Part shown: positions 1 to 10,200 of the stretch, piece after piece
Layout of the letters: each line of letters starts with the position of its first letter
Numbering within the stretch: the first letter of the stretch is position 1
Assembly (NCBI GenBank): GCA_044358015.1
Contig: JBIKOO010000007.1
Location: forward strand, 1 to 64,000
Direction: 5' to 3'
Source of the DNA: Casp-actino8 sp044358015
GTDB lineage: Bacteria > Actinomycetota > Acidimicrobiia > Acidimicrobiales > Ilumatobacteraceae
Length of the DNA stretch: 64,000 nt
Position numbers and translations under genes: made by a program
Notes under the pieces: generated by a model
Databases searched by the model: none
Told to the model about the DNA's origin: nothing
The model's input: the letters and a program-made list of their open reading frames with translations, nothing else

Positions 1-136
1 TACGAACGGCCCTCAGAATTCCTTCGCAGTAATACTCTTTGCGGGCTTTGCGAACTGCACTTAAACAGTATGAATCTGCGCCGTCAACGAACCCGTGGCC
101 TACTTCAACAATTCGATTTCCGTATTTTTCCAGCAT
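1..136 (-). CDS. Partial unrecognised protein, N-terminus only
   Basis: Reading leftward from an ATG at 136 the frame is open for 45 codons to the window edge, so only the N-terminus is present. It begins MLEKYGNRIVEVGHGFV and continues into a Lys/Arg-rich stretch with two cysteines. A GGGAGG ribosome binding site six bases before the ATG supports the start well. I do not recognise a family. It reads in the same direction as the MazG-like gene 122 bases upstream and could belong to the same accessory island. Confidence 0.55.
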   Translation of the reverse strand, partial: MLEKYGNRIVEVGHGFVDGADSYCLSAVRKARKEYYCEGILRAVR

Positions 137-258
137 GGCGAACCTCCCGATTGTCGATCACAAGCGGTTGATTTGCCTGCTTTAACTAAACGCTCAAAGA
201 GGGAAAATGTGTGCCGCGTGGAGACTGACCAAAGATCAGTGGCGACCAGTTTTTCAGT

Positions 259-582
259 TCAAAAATCCCAAGTACGTGAACGGTTCTCTTCCACTTTGGC
301 GAGACCGGCTTCAATCGGATCAATACCTAGGACTGAGCTGAGTCGAACGAGATACAACAGAACATCAGCGATCTCACCTTTGATATCAATGACTTTTTGC
401 GGGTCGTTCATCACATCAGCCGCCTGCTCTGGGGTTAGCCACTGAAAAATTTCCATCAACTCGGCTGCTTCGATAGCGACCGACATAGCAAGATTCTTTG
501 GCGTATGGAATCTTTCCCATTCACGCTCTGCAGCGAAAGCATCAACTTGTTGTTTGAGTTCTTCAAAACTTGTGTTAGGCAT
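259..582 (-). CDS. MazG-like nucleotide pyrophosphohydrolase
   Basis: A 107-aa all-alpha NTP pyrophosphatase of the MazG / dCTP-pyrophosphatase-1 (RS21-C6) superfamily, expected to hydrolyse (d)NTPs to (d)NMP and PPi in the cytoplasm. The EAAELMEIFQW segment and the later GEIADVLLYL segment carry the Glu/Asp pairs that bind magnesium in this family. An in-frame TTG lies two codons earlier, but the ATG at 582 has AAGGA seven bases upstream and is preferred. The start overlaps the stop of the DUF2075 helicase gene by 8 bases, so the two are translationally coupled. Small MazG proteins coupled to a nuclease/helicase suggest control of nucleotide pools or a toxin-like role in defence; this role is inference. 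Confidence 0.85.
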   Translation of the reverse strand: MPNTSFEELKQQVDAFAAEREWERFHTPKNLAMSVAIEAAELMEIFQWLTPEQAADVMNDPQKVIDIKGEIADVLLYLVRLSSVLGIDPIEAGLAKVEENRSRTWDF

Positions 583-2455
583 TTTCAATCCTTGACATCA
601 CGAAATTTCGGGTCTGTTCATCTTCAATAAAAATAAAGCAACCCTTGAGTCCGCGGGTAAGCAATACACGATAGGTGTGCTTGACCAATTTAAGGAATTC
701 CTCAGGATTTGATTTTGCCCCACGCTTAACGACCGAATCCTCGCTGAATTCTGACTGCCCAACCCATCCACGACCAGGCCGATACACCAAATCTTTGCCC
801 CAGATCACGCCGACATAATCAAATTCGAAACCTTGTGCTGTGTACACGCAGCCAACTTGATTAATGCCACCACTTTCACTCGCCCAGAAATTTGACTTTG
901 GAATGCCCACAGCCAAAGTTGATGAGCCTTCTTTAGCGTTCCAAGGCCGCGACCATTCCCCGATCTGAACATCGTGAACCAATGTGCCATCCTTTTGTGG
1001 CGAACTCCACTTCCAACAAAAGCCAGCAACAAGACGCCCCGAGTTACCTTCGTCAACTTTTGCGCGAATCATCTGGTCAAGATCTTCGGGAGAATTCACC
1101 AGTTTCATTTCAAATGCGTCGTTAACGTCCCACAAAATATTCGCTGTACGTTCAATTTCAAGCGTGTTAGCCACCCAATTGATGTAGCCGTCAGAACCGT
1201 TGCAACGGAACTGCGCCTCCAAGAAATGTTCATAAAGCGGAATTCCGTTCTTCTCCGCTATTTCCTTAATCAATGCCGAAGAGCCAACTTCAGAAGGACG
1301 TACAACCTGCTGATCGTCAATCAAGAAAACCGACATTTTGGAAGCGTTTACGATTTCCTCAATCTGAGGGACCGTTGAGCGATTCGCCGCTTTAGTGAAC
1401 TGATTGTTTGAGGTTTTCCTAATGCGATGTGCCTCATCACAAATAAGTACGTCTATGTCTCCAGAATTAGCACCGACGAAATTATTGAAGTACTTCATCA
1501 ATGTCGCTGCTCGTTTACCAACAGTTTTCCTTAAGGTTTCTGTGAACGCCTTAGAGCCTGTCGCATGCACAGCCACATACCCATCAGCAGCCAAGTCGGC
1601 AAGAAGATGAAGCGCAATCAAACTCTTTCCAGTTCCTGGACCACCATGCACTAACACAATTCCTTTTGAGTGTTCACCTTGGCGAGTGCGCACTAGCGAT
1701 CGCACACGATTGAAAGCCACACGTTGTTCATCCAAAAGAATGAAGGCCGGTTCGTTAGCGATGGTCTTCGCTGCATGGTCAAGCAGACGCTTGTGCGGCC
1801 TCTCCTTGCCAGTCAAAACTTCGCGCAAGACCTCTGTGCCCGAACCCTTTCCAATACATTGACTCAAGAATTCGACAAACGCATCTCCAGTATCTTCTAA
1901 AACAAATGACGGTGATGTCGCAAGCACAGAGTCAAAACTCGCATCAAACAAGACCGGGTTATCGGCCCTTTTCAGGTTGTGCAGAAAGCCACATGACGAA
2001 AGATGAACTTTCCCTTCGCTGAATGACGTGTGGTTATCTAGCAAGTAGTCGCGATAGTCAGATGCTTGTCGGCTCGGGTGAAGAACATTACGAATCCCTC
2101 CCCCGACAAAGGTGCTCACACATTCTGGGATTTCAGATCGCTCGACTTTGTCCCATTGCTTCAATTCAACGATGACAGCAGACGGGATGTCGGCCATCGA
2201 GTTTCCTGCGATCATTACATCGAGTCGCTTTGAACTAAGTGGCAATTTGTATTCCACGATGATTCCCTGATCGTTGAATTGACCCAATTGCAGCACCCCT
2301 GCCATTCGAGCAAGTGAGTTCTGCCAACTTCGAACCTCATTATCGCTGACGCGGTACCGGTAATGCTCAAAGAACCTGTCGGCCATGACCCCAGCGATTG
2401 TCCCTCGTTGGGAGTCTCTAATGAAGTCATTTGACATTCCCGAATAAAGATCCAT
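575..2455 (-). CDS. DUF2075 (schlafen-like) helicase with N-terminal nuclease-like domain
   Basis: 626 aa. Residues about 60-105 look like a PD-(D/E)XK core: RLDVMI (D79) followed by VIVELKQWD (E97, K99). A P-loop helicase of the DUF2075 family follows, with Walker A GGPGTGKS at 271-278 and a DEAH box at 340-343. A C-terminal segment has VGCVYTAQGFEFDYVGV and a TYRVLLTRG motif, as in UvrD/schlafen group-3-like enzymes. Predicted activity is ATP-driven DNA or RNA remodelling coupled to cleavage. The ATG at 2455 has AAGGTG six bases upstream. It is divergent from the PLD-type gene at 2519 (63 bp gap) and overlaps the MazG-like gene. Family assignment is firm; a phage-defence role is inferred from context. 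Confidence 0.85.
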   Translation of the reverse strand: MDLYSGMSNDFIRDSQRGTIAGVMADRFFEHYRYRVSDNEVRSWQNSLARMAGVLQLGQFNDQGIIVEYKLPLSSKRLDVMIAGNSMADIPSAVIVELKQWDKVERSEIPECVSTFVGGGIRNVLHPSRQASDYRDYLLDNHTSFSEGKVHLSSCGFLHNLKRADNPVLFDASFDSVLATSPSFVLEDTGDAFVEFLSQCIGKGSGTEVLREVLTGKERPHKRLLDHAAKTIANEPAFILLDEQRVAFNRVRSLVRTRQGEHSKGIVLVHGGPGTGKSLIALHLLADLAADGYVAVHATGSKAFTETLRKTVGKRAATLMKYFNNFVGANSGDIDVLICDEAHRIRKTSNNQFTKAANRSTVPQIEEIVNASKMSVFLIDDQQVVRPSEVGSSALIKEIAEKNGIPLYEHFLEAQFRCNGSDGYINWVANTLEIERTANILWDVNDAFEMKLVNSPEDLDQMIRAKVDEGNSGRLVAGFCWKWSSPQKDGTLVHDVQIGEWSRPWNAKEGSSTLAVGIPKSNFWASESGGINQVGCVYTAQGFEFDYVGVIWGKDLVYRPGRGWVGQSEFSEDSVVKRGAKSNPEEFLKLVKHTYRVLLTRGLKGCFIFIEDEQTRNFVMSRIENA

Positions 2456-2506
2456 TCAGACACCTTACTTAGGTTGAAATCAGCACAATAAGCCCGCGCC
2501 AAGCTC

Positions 2507-2512
2507 TACTCT
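2507..2512 (+). promoter_or_regulatory. -10 box of a leaderless promoter
   Basis: TACTCT lies exactly six bases before the ATG at 2519, with no Shine-Dalgarno between them. This is the spacing expected when transcription starts at the A of the start codon, as is common in actinobacteria. A convincing -35 was not identified. Confidence 0.5.
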
Positions 2513-2518
2513 GCACAC

Positions 2519-3367
2519 ATGACTCAAGGTACGAAATTACGTTCAAGTTGGGGCCGCGGCGACCTCCTGCCAGCAGTCAGATCAGTTCTGACCAATACTG
2601 ACGAGCTTTTTATGTGCGTTGCATTTACTAGCAAGGCAGGTGTTTCGTTGATCAAGGATCAACTTAAAACCTATTCTGGCAAGCGCCTGCTCACGACAAC
2701 CACTTTTGGAACCACCTCACTTGAGGCTCTCACTCTTGCCCATGAACTTGGTGTTGAAATCAAAATTCTCAACCCCAAAAATGGCACATACCACCCAAAG
2801 TTGTATCTGTCCCGAACTGGGAATGTCTCGCGAGCCCTCATTGGCTCAGCGAACCTGACAGCTGGACTGATTTCGAATGTTGAGGTGGCTGTAGATCTTG
2901 ATCGCCGCCAAGACCGAACCACAATTCAAGACTCTTGGAAGTTGGGCGAAGAACTTTGGAGTAGCACATTCGCAAAAACTTGGACGCCCGAATCGCAATT
3001 GAAATTGCATAGTGATGAGTCGCTCAAAGTCATACAAATGGTTCAAAAGCACCTACAAGAAGGTCAGACGATTGAAACCATTTCCCAAGGGAAACCAAAC
3101 CGAGTGACGGCGATTACCGACCAAGGCGTTTACATAGAAACTGAAAAATCAAAAGGGCTTGGAACTAGTCCACAACTCGTGGAGTCTTGGATGATTGAAG
3201 TTGCGTATCTGCATCTCACCACTCATGGAAGTTTGTCGAATTCGTATTTACTGTCAACATCTGGACTAAACGTGAAAAGGTCATCTGCTGTTTGCGCGAT
3301 TCTCGCAAAACTTCCTGGTGTCAAGGTGTTGAGCAAAACTCCAATTGAACTTACTTACAGGGGGTAA
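2519..3367 (+). CDS. PLD-family (single HKD) nuclease-like protein
   Basis: 282 aa. The N-terminal half is a phospholipase-D fold with one HKD-type motif: YHPKLYL (H92, K94) followed by the GSANLTAGL segment (G109-L117) and NVEVAVDLD. Proteins with one HKD motif normally dimerise to form the active site, as in Nuc and several restriction nucleases of this family. The C-terminal 100 residues have no recognised domain. No signal peptide, so cytoplasmic. The start is probably leaderless. It stands between the DUF2075/MazG pair and the DUF6998 gene, so a role as a nuclease in defence is likely but inferred; a true lipase activity is improbable. Confidence 0.75.
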   Translation: MTQGTKLRSSWGRGDLLPAVRSVLTNTDELFMCVAFTSKAGVSLIKDQLKTYSGKRLLTTTTFGTTSLEALTLAHELGVEIKILNPKNGTYHPKLYLSRTGNVSRALIGSANLTAGLISNVEVAVDLDRRQDRTTIQDSWKLGEELWSSTFAKTWTPESQLKLHSDESLKVIQMVQKHLQEGQTIETISQGKPNRVTAITDQGVYIETEKSKGLGTSPQLVESWMIEVAYLHLTTHGSLSNSYLLSTSGLNVKRSSAVCAILAKLPGVKVLSKTPIELTYRG

Positions 3368-3426
3368 CACGATGAATATTTTTCTGATCGCGCTCATTGA
3401 GTTCCAACTAAAAGTATTGAAAGTAA

Positions 3427-4083
3427 ATGAACTTGCCTAGGGACCACCCGAAATTGGCCTGCCCTAAATGTGGCACTGCCACGGTGGTGCCGGTCATCAT
3501 CGGCATGCCCGACGCCGATTTGATGGAACTGGCGAGGGACGGTCACTTTGTCTTGTGGGGTTGCATCGTTGATGGCGATGAACCCGAGAATCCGGTTCAG
3601 TGCACGCATTGCTCGTGGACCGGGGAAATCCGCAAAGGAAAGCTCTTCCCAACACTTACCGAGATCAATCCATCGGTCATCGACGATTGCCGGGTGCGCA
3701 TCAGGCAAGTCTTTGAAACCTGTCACGAACTTTCAATGCTGACTCGTCGGCCCATTTCACCTGACGGACATTTGGTAGGAAGCCTTGGAGAAATCTTTGC
3801 TGCCGTCGAATTGGGCTTGTCGCTCGCAACCCCTTCAAACAAGGGATACGACGCAGTCGATGCGCGGGGCAACAAGGTTGAAATCAAAACGACGACCGGC
3901 AGATCAATCAGTCTTTCTGCTGCAGGCACCGAGGCCACTCGATTGGTGGTTGTGGTTCTTGACCGGACTGGCGAAGCGTCAATTGCGTTTGATGGCCCGG
4001 CCCAAGCGGTGTGGGAGATGGCTGGCCCTGCCCAAAAGAATGGCCAACGCCGTGTGAGTCTGTCGAAGATTCGCGGGAATTGA
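3427..4083 (+). CDS. Zinc-ribbon plus DUF6998 (PD-(D/E)XK-like) protein
   Basis: 218 aa. Residues about 10-60 carry two cysteine pairs (CPKCG and CTHC) spaced as a zinc ribbon. After a helical linker, residues about 118-216 match what I know of DUF6998: HLVGSLGEIFAAVELGL, GYDAVDARG, then VEIKTT, and the ending NGQRRVSLSKIR. The E...D...ExK order resembles a PD-(D/E)XK nuclease core, so a metal-dependent nuclease or DNA-binding role is plausible but unproven. It precedes the DUF6361-PLD-helicase operon by 144 bases. Its last 279 bases are repeated in diverged form at 11184-11459. Confidence 0.7.
   Translation: MNLPRDHPKLACPKCGTATVVPVIIGMPDADLMELARDGHFVLWGCIVDGDEPENPVQCTHCSWTGEIRKGKLFPTLTEINPSVIDDCRVRIRQVFETCHELSMLTRRPISPDGHLVGSLGEIFAAVELGLSLATPSNKGYDAVDARGNKVEIKTTTGRSISLSAAGTEATRLVVVVLDRTGEASIAFDGPAQAVWEMAGPAQKNGQRRVSLSKIRGN
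3805..4083 (+). repeat. Direct repeat copy 1 (DUF6998 3' end)
   Basis: The 3' part of the intact DUF6998 gene is about 86% identical (counted by eye) to 11184-11459 in the same orientation, starting with 27 identical bases. The interval contains the DUF6361-PLD-helicase operon and the SHOCT gene. Confidence 0.75.
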
Positions 4084-4213
4084 GTCGACCGATTTACACC
4101 TAATCAGTGCAATCTTCACCAAATATGAGGGAACTCAACTTCAAAAAAATAGTGAAAACAAACTCTGTATGAAATGGTGTGAGTCCAGGGCGAACCCTGT
4201 CAGACCCGCCATC

Positions 4214-4219
4214 TAAAGT
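4214..4219 (+). promoter_or_regulatory. -10 box of a leaderless promoter for the DUF6361 operon
   Basis: TAAAGT is followed by eight bases and then the ATG at 4228. There is no Shine-Dalgarno, so a leaderless transcript for the three-gene operon is the simplest reading. Confidence 0.35.
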
Positions 4220-4227
4220 CGAAGTCA

Positions 4228-5481
4228 ATGACTAATTATCAAGCTCAATCAACGGTTGGCTGGCTCGACTATAACGACGAGGCCGCCCGCAAGATGAACG
4301 AAACTCTTCGGGCTTTGGATGAGCCCTCAACGCTTGACCCCTTGGGTTTAGGTTCAATTCGGGACGCATTTTCAGATCTCATTGCCCCAGGCACATCAAC
4401 CATTCATACTCGCCTCAGGTATTTCCTCTTCATCGCGTGGATCTGTCAGCGCATCGAAAAGTCGGACACCAAAGCAACTCAATTCGCTTCACGCCTGCGA
4501 AACGATGAGGCCACCCTGATTGAGTGTCTCAAAGCTGGTGGCGAAGAACTGGGTGTTCAAGGCTATTCTTCTGGAAAGAATCTAAAGCGAATGCCCAGCA
4601 GCGCTTATTGGGGTGGTCTTCGTATTTGGAAAATTCGTAACCGCGATTGGTCAATAGCCGACTATGGCCGCAATATCACACGCCTTCGAGCGTCAACGAA
4701 AGCCGATGGCGCCGACGAAACAATTGATAACTCACTTACGACAATCTGGAACGACATGCCAAAGGCGCCCGAGAACTTTCTCGAAGGTGGCGTTGAATTC
4801 AAACTGACTTCTGAAGAGGCACAATTCATCATTCAGCGAATTCGTGAATCAAACCCAAAATCACTTTTGGCATTTCTTTGTTCAAATCCAGGTTTGGCAA
4901 AAGGTAAAAAATTTCCGTGGGAAATCAATCAAGACTCGCTCCCTGCTGAACTCAAGAAGTTACTTCTAGACGCCAGAAATATCTCAGAACTAACACTCGG
5001 ACCACAATTGGTGTACAACTTGCTTGTCGCTCGGCGAGCCGGCGCCGAACTCGGACGTGATGTCGCGGATGACGTGGCATATCAACTCGAAGGACTCAAC
5101 AATTGGGCCGACTTAATCGCAGCGCGCCAGGATGAATTAATTGAATGGGGAAAAAACCTAGGCGCTCTCTGGATCGGCTTTAGAGAAAACGCCGATACCC
5201 CAAAGCGTGCCTCAGATATCCCCAAGCCCGCCTCAGATTTTGTGGCGAAAATGATTCACCTTGCCCTCGAGAATCCCCACAAGTTTGCTGAAGACCCAAG
5301 AGTTCATCAGGAAGTCCGCCTTCGGGAATCAGGACTTAAACAGAATCGTTCAAGATTCAAAAATCCTGAAGCTCTCAAAGAATGGAATAGTCCAGGCTTT
5401 GGCGGCCAACTGAGCTATCGCTGGCGCATAGCCGAGTCCTACCTTTCAGATATCGCAATTGCGCTGGAAAGTGGCAACTAA
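4228..5481 (+). CDS. DUF6361 family protein, first gene of candidate defence operon
   Basis: 417 aa. The N-terminus matches DUF6361: TVGWLDYNDEAARKM, then LGSIRDAF, APGTSTIHTRLRYFLFIAW. This is a soluble, largely helical family of unknown function with no signal peptide, membrane segment or obvious catalytic motif. The stop codon overlaps the start of the next gene by one base (TAATG), which implies translational coupling to the PLD-type nuclease and then the helicase. From context it is probably a scaffold, sensor or specificity subunit of that complex; this is inference. I would not assign an enzymatic activity. Confidence 0.8.
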   Translation: MTNYQAQSTVGWLDYNDEAARKMNETLRALDEPSTLDPLGLGSIRDAFSDLIAPGTSTIHTRLRYFLFIAWICQRIEKSDTKATQFASRLRNDEATLIECLKAGGEELGVQGYSSGKNLKRMPSSAYWGGLRIWKIRNRDWSIADYGRNITRLRASTKADGADETIDNSLTTIWNDMPKAPENFLEGGVEFKLTSEEAQFIIQRIRESNPKSLLAFLCSNPGLAKGKKFPWEINQDSLPAELKKLLLDARNISELTLGPQLVYNLLVARRAGAELGRDVADDVAYQLEGLNNWADLIAARQDELIEWGKNLGALWIGFRENADTPKRASDIPKPASDFVAKMIHLALENPHKFAEDPRVHQEVRLRESGLKQNRSRFKNPEALKEWNSPGFGGQLSYRWRIAESYLSDIAIALESGN

Positions 5482-7229
5482 TGCTGCAGCCAACTAACCG
5501 CTTCACACTTTTTGATTCTCTTCGTCCTCCCGAAGGTTTCTCATTTGATGGTTGCATCGCTACGACGTTCACCCTTGATCTCAAGGCGCTTTTGGCACTT
5601 CCAGGAATCTTCGCCATGCATCGAGACGCTGATGCCGTTACCGATCGACCACCAGTTGAAATCCTTCATGCCATCCGTAAATACGCCAGCCAAATCACCA
5701 TCTTCGCTCAGGCCGGAGAAATTGCTGTTCCGCCGTCCACCAAGGTATTTGGATTTCTTGAAGGTTCTGTGGTTCCGGTAACGGCTCCAAAGAAGGGTGT
5801 TGTTCACCCAAAGGTTTGGGTATTACGTTTCACAAAAAATGATTCGCCAAACGAAACGGTATTACGAGTCATCATTGCCAGCCGTAATCTCACCTTTGAT
5901 TCAAGTTGGGACACAATTGTTCGTCTTGACCAGAGCGATAAAGGAACATCGTTGGCTCCCATTGTCGGGCTATTTGAGGGGCTGTCAAACCAAGCAGTGT
6001 CCCCGATTGAATCGTCACATGTTGATCGAGTTTCATCAATCTGTAGTGATCTTCAATCCGCATTGTTCCAGATCCCCTCGCCTTTTGAGTCAATGACTTC
6101 TCATGTTTTAGGGATTGACCAAAGCCAGAGCCCCTTCCCTCAGATCTATGACCGATCGGTGGTCATCTCTCCATTTATTTCGAGTGAATTCTTCTCGCGA
6201 GTGCTCACCACTCCGGTTGATCTGCTCGTTAGCCGCGAGGATCAATTCAAGCAAGTCAAGGACATTCAAACGATTAACGAACGCTTATGTTTTGAGGACG
6301 GGTCTAACCTCGATGAAACCGAAGGACCACTTGGACCCGCCGAGCCGATTCGCGGACTTCATGCCAAGATCTTCGGCTTTGAATCGCAAGATCAAACAAC
6401 TTGGTTTTTAGGATCGGCGAACGCGACTGGTGCAGCATTTCGTTCAAACGTCGAACTACTTCTTGAACTAACTGGACCAACACATTTGGTCGGTATCGAC
6501 AAGGCCCTCGGAGGCGATGATGACGACGCCGGTATGCGCCGTTTGTTCCGTGATTACAAAGATTCTGCAGGCCTTGACACCGAAGAAGAAGATACCGACG
6601 GATTCAACGCTTTGAGACGAGAGATTGCTTCACAAGGATTTGTGGGTTCTGCTTTTGAAAATGAAAAGGGATGGAACGTCACTTATTCAACCCTCAATAG
6701 CATCACGGCCCCTGAGGGCATTGAGATTTACATTTGGCCCACTAATGATGCACAGTCAAAACGACGCGTCGAATTGAACGGCCCTCTAGATCTGACTTTC
6801 GTATCCACGCTGACCGACATCAGTGGATTTCTAGGTATTGAACTTCGTAGCACCGCTGGAAATTGCACATTCTGCGTGCCGGTTCAACTCAACGGAATAC
6901 CAGACGAGCGCGATACACAACTCATGAAGGCTTTGATCGGAAATGCCGAACGGTTCTTGGGGTATTTAGTCGCATTACTCGACGAGGCATCTTTAGATAA
7001 TCCAGGCATTGAGTTACCTGGCGGCGAAGGTACCGGAACCTGGCAAACGAGCAATTCATTTGACATGCCACCAGTACTCGAAAAGATGCTCAAGGCCATG
7101 CGTTCAGACCAATCAAAATTGCTCGATATCGCGTCGCTTGTTCGAGATCTAGATAAGGACGGAATCTTGCCCGCTGGATTTATCGAAGTATGGAGCGCAG
7201 TTCTAGAAGTTGCAGGAAGTGTGAGATGA
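5481..7229 (+). CDS. PLD-family nuclease-like protein with two HKD motifs
   Basis: 582 aa. Two phospholipase-D half-sites are visible: VHPKVWVL (H109, K111) with SRNLT at 134-138, and LHAKIFGF (H294, K296) with GSANATGAAF starting at 311. A single chain could therefore form a complete active site, unlike the shorter single-HKD protein at 2519. The C-terminal 200 residues have no known domain. No signal peptide. Coupled on both sides: a 1-base overlap with the DUF6361 gene and a 4-base ATGA overlap with the helicase gene. PLD-type nucleases paired with SF2 helicases occur in defence systems such as DISARM (DrmC), but DISARM's DUF1998 and methylase genes are absent here. Confidence 0.8.
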   Translation: MLQPTNRFTLFDSLRPPEGFSFDGCIATTFTLDLKALLALPGIFAMHRDADAVTDRPPVEILHAIRKYASQITIFAQAGEIAVPPSTKVFGFLEGSVVPVTAPKKGVVHPKVWVLRFTKNDSPNETVLRVIIASRNLTFDSSWDTIVRLDQSDKGTSLAPIVGLFEGLSNQAVSPIESSHVDRVSSICSDLQSALFQIPSPFESMTSHVLGIDQSQSPFPQIYDRSVVISPFISSEFFSRVLTTPVDLLVSREDQFKQVKDIQTINERLCFEDGSNLDETEGPLGPAEPIRGLHAKIFGFESQDQTTWFLGSANATGAAFRSNVELLLELTGPTHLVGIDKALGGDDDDAGMRRLFRDYKDSAGLDTEEEDTDGFNALRREIASQGFVGSAFENEKGWNVTYSTLNSITAPEGIEIYIWPTNDAQSKRRVELNGPLDLTFVSTLTDISGFLGIELRSTAGNCTFCVPVQLNGIPDERDTQLMKALIGNAERFLGYLVALLDEASLDNPGIELPGGEGTGTWQTSNSFDMPPVLEKMLKAMRSDQSKLLDIASLVRDLDKDGILPAGFIEVWSAVLEVAGSVR

Positions 7230-10200
7230 GCATCTACGAAGCCGAGAAGACCATGAAGATGCTCAAGGACTTCCAACGAGATACCGCCGATTGGGTCTTC
7301 AAACGATTATTTGATGAAGACAACCCCACAAATCGATTTTTGGTAGCCGACGAAGTTGGTTTGGGAAAGACAATTGTTGCGAAGGGTGTCGTCGCCCAGG
7401 TTTTGCAGCACTTGCATGGTGTCGGCGACAAGCGCCATGACATCGTGTACATCTGTTCAAACTCTTCAATCGCCCGACAGAACATCAAGAAGCTTGTACC
7501 CCGAGACGTGGAACCTCTTGACAACGTTGAACGTCTCACCATGCTGCCTGTTGCCAACCTCAAAGAAGGTGACGAAAAAGGCGCTGGTATCAACCTCTTA
7601 GCAATCAGCCCTGGTACATCATTTGCGTTTGGACAAAGCCTCGGGAAATATCAAGAGCGGGTGCTTGCGTATCTTTTCATCAAGGAACTGTGGCCAACTA
7701 GTGATGTCGGCTCTGGTGCTTCAATAAAGCTCTTTGAAGGAAGCGCGGCAAACTTCAGGAACAAGATTTCTAATGGGCGCCTGACATACCAAACTCAGGT
7801 CAAGAAAAACCTTGCTGCGTTCGGACACCAGATAAAAGAGATTGATGCTCAGCGAAAAACTCAGGGTCAGATTTCGCTCAAAAAAGAATTCGAAAAACTG
7901 TGTTCAGAAATCAAAGGTAAACACTCAATACCGTATGAGTTGCGCCGAAGGGTTAATGAGTTCATCGGAACACTCCGCCGAGCGCTGGCCACCGTGGGCA
8001 TCAACATGCTCAAACCAGACCTCATCATTCTTGATGAGTTTCAGCGCTTCAAAGACTTGATGGACCCTTCGGCAACCGACTGGGCATCAACTCTTGCCCG
8101 TCAGTTGTTTAGCCATTATGACGAAGAATCCGGCCGAGGCACCAAGGTGCTTCTGCTTTCTGCCACCCCATACCGCATGTACGCACGCAGTGGCGAAACC
8201 GATGACCACTTTGCAGATTTCCTCAATACATGTTCATTCTTGTTTAACGATCCAAACGATGTTGATGAACTTAAGAAGGATTTCAATCTGCTTCGACTCG
8301 CCATGACAAATACTTCTCGAACCGAGGATGCGTCAGCGATTTGTTCACGTATTCAGCAACGACTCAGTTTGGTGATGGCACGAACCGAGCGACTTGGAGT
8401 TACGCCTGATCGCAATGGAATGCTCGAAGAACATGTCCATCACCTGCCCATCAGTGTTGAAGACCTGAAGTCGTACGCTCGCATCGGCGATATCTCGTCG
8501 CTTCTCAAACAGGGCGAACCAATTGACTACTGGAAGTCAAGTCCGTACTTGTTCAACTTCATGGATGACTACAAACTGAAGACAACTTTCAAAGAAGCGA
8601 TGAAGCAAAGAACTCTCCCACCGCTTGAGACTCTTTCCCCCGGACCAGGCCTATTGGACTGGTCAACTGTCGAGAACTACCAGCCAGTTGACGCGCAAAA
8701 TGCTCGCCTGCGTTGGCTGATAGAGGACCTACATTCTCATCAAGCCTTTGACCTGCTTTGGATTCCCCCGTCGCTTCGTTATTACGACTCTGGTTCTATC
8801 TATGAGTCAAAGGCCGCAACAAGCTTTACGAAGCGAGTGATCTTCTCTGGCTGGGCTGTGGTTCCGAAGGCTGTCGCTTCTTTGACATCATTTGAAGCCG
8901 AACGACAAGCGTTTAGAGGATCACGCCATAAAAAATATGAGGCGAATAATCGTGGCGAAGGTCGACTGACCTTCAAGAATAGAACGGGTCGCGTAAACTC
9001 AATCAATACATTCGCGTTAGTTTGGCCAAGTCCTTCTTTGGCACAACTAGGCGAACATCGTCAAACCAGAAGCAAGATGCAATCGGTGTCCGAAGTTCGC
9101 CAACAAGTATCTGAACGAATACAGAGTGATCTTGAACCGCTATTCAGAACCATCGTGACGGATTCGAATACCGACCGAAGGTGGTATTGGCTGGCTCCGT
9201 TGCTTTTGGACCAACAACAGTTCCCTGAGGTAATTAGCGAATGGTGGGGTCAGATTGGTTCAGAGTCTGCGTGGTCGAGCGGAAATCCGTCAGATGGTTT
9301 CCTTTCCCATTCAAAACTGGCATGGTCCACGCTTAATGATGATGATCTGACTATTGGCACGCCACCCGACGACTTGATAGAGGTACTTACCGACTTGGCT
9401 ATTGGTGGCCCAGCGATTTGTGCGTTGAGGGCCCTATCTGCAGTGAGTGGCTTACCCCTATCGCATGAAGAGGTTCTCAAAGGAGCAGCACTGATCTCAG
9501 ATTCATACCGAAGATTCTTCAATGAAGCTGAGGTCACAGCGATCGTTCTGAGAGATGCTTTACTGCCCGACAACCACGACCGGGATGCCGATGAAAGCTA
9601 TTGGCGCACAGTTCTTCGATACTGCACAGATGCTCACATGCAAGCCGTACTTGACGAACACGTACACACCTTGCGCGATTGGCTTGGTTTTAGTTCTTTC
9701 TCGGATGACTCAAAACGAAGCGAAGCTGTTGTTCAGTTTGCCGCAAAGATTGACGCTGCCCTTAGCGTTCGTGCAGCAAATTTCGGCGTCGATATTCCAG
9801 ATCCTCAAAGTCGGGCAACCGAACCAGACCGCAAATCAATGCGTGCGAACTTCGCTGCAGCCTACGGACAGCGCTCTGACGACGAAAAGAGCGTGAATCG
9901 TAACGAATCACTTTCTGCCGCGTTTAACTCACCCTTTTGGCCGTTTGTTTTGGTGAGCACCTCAATCGGTCAAGAAGGACTTGACTTCCATTTGTGGTCA
10001 CATGCAGTTGTCCACTGGAACTTGCCCTCAAACCCAGTTGATCTCGAACAACGCGAAGGGCGCGTCCATCGTTATAAGGGACACGTAGTTCGCAAGAACA
10101 TCGCCGAGACACTCGCCCCAAACCTTCCATCAGACATCACAGGAGATATCTGGGAGGCACTCTTTAACATGGCTGCAGAGAGGCGTCTCTCAACCGAATC

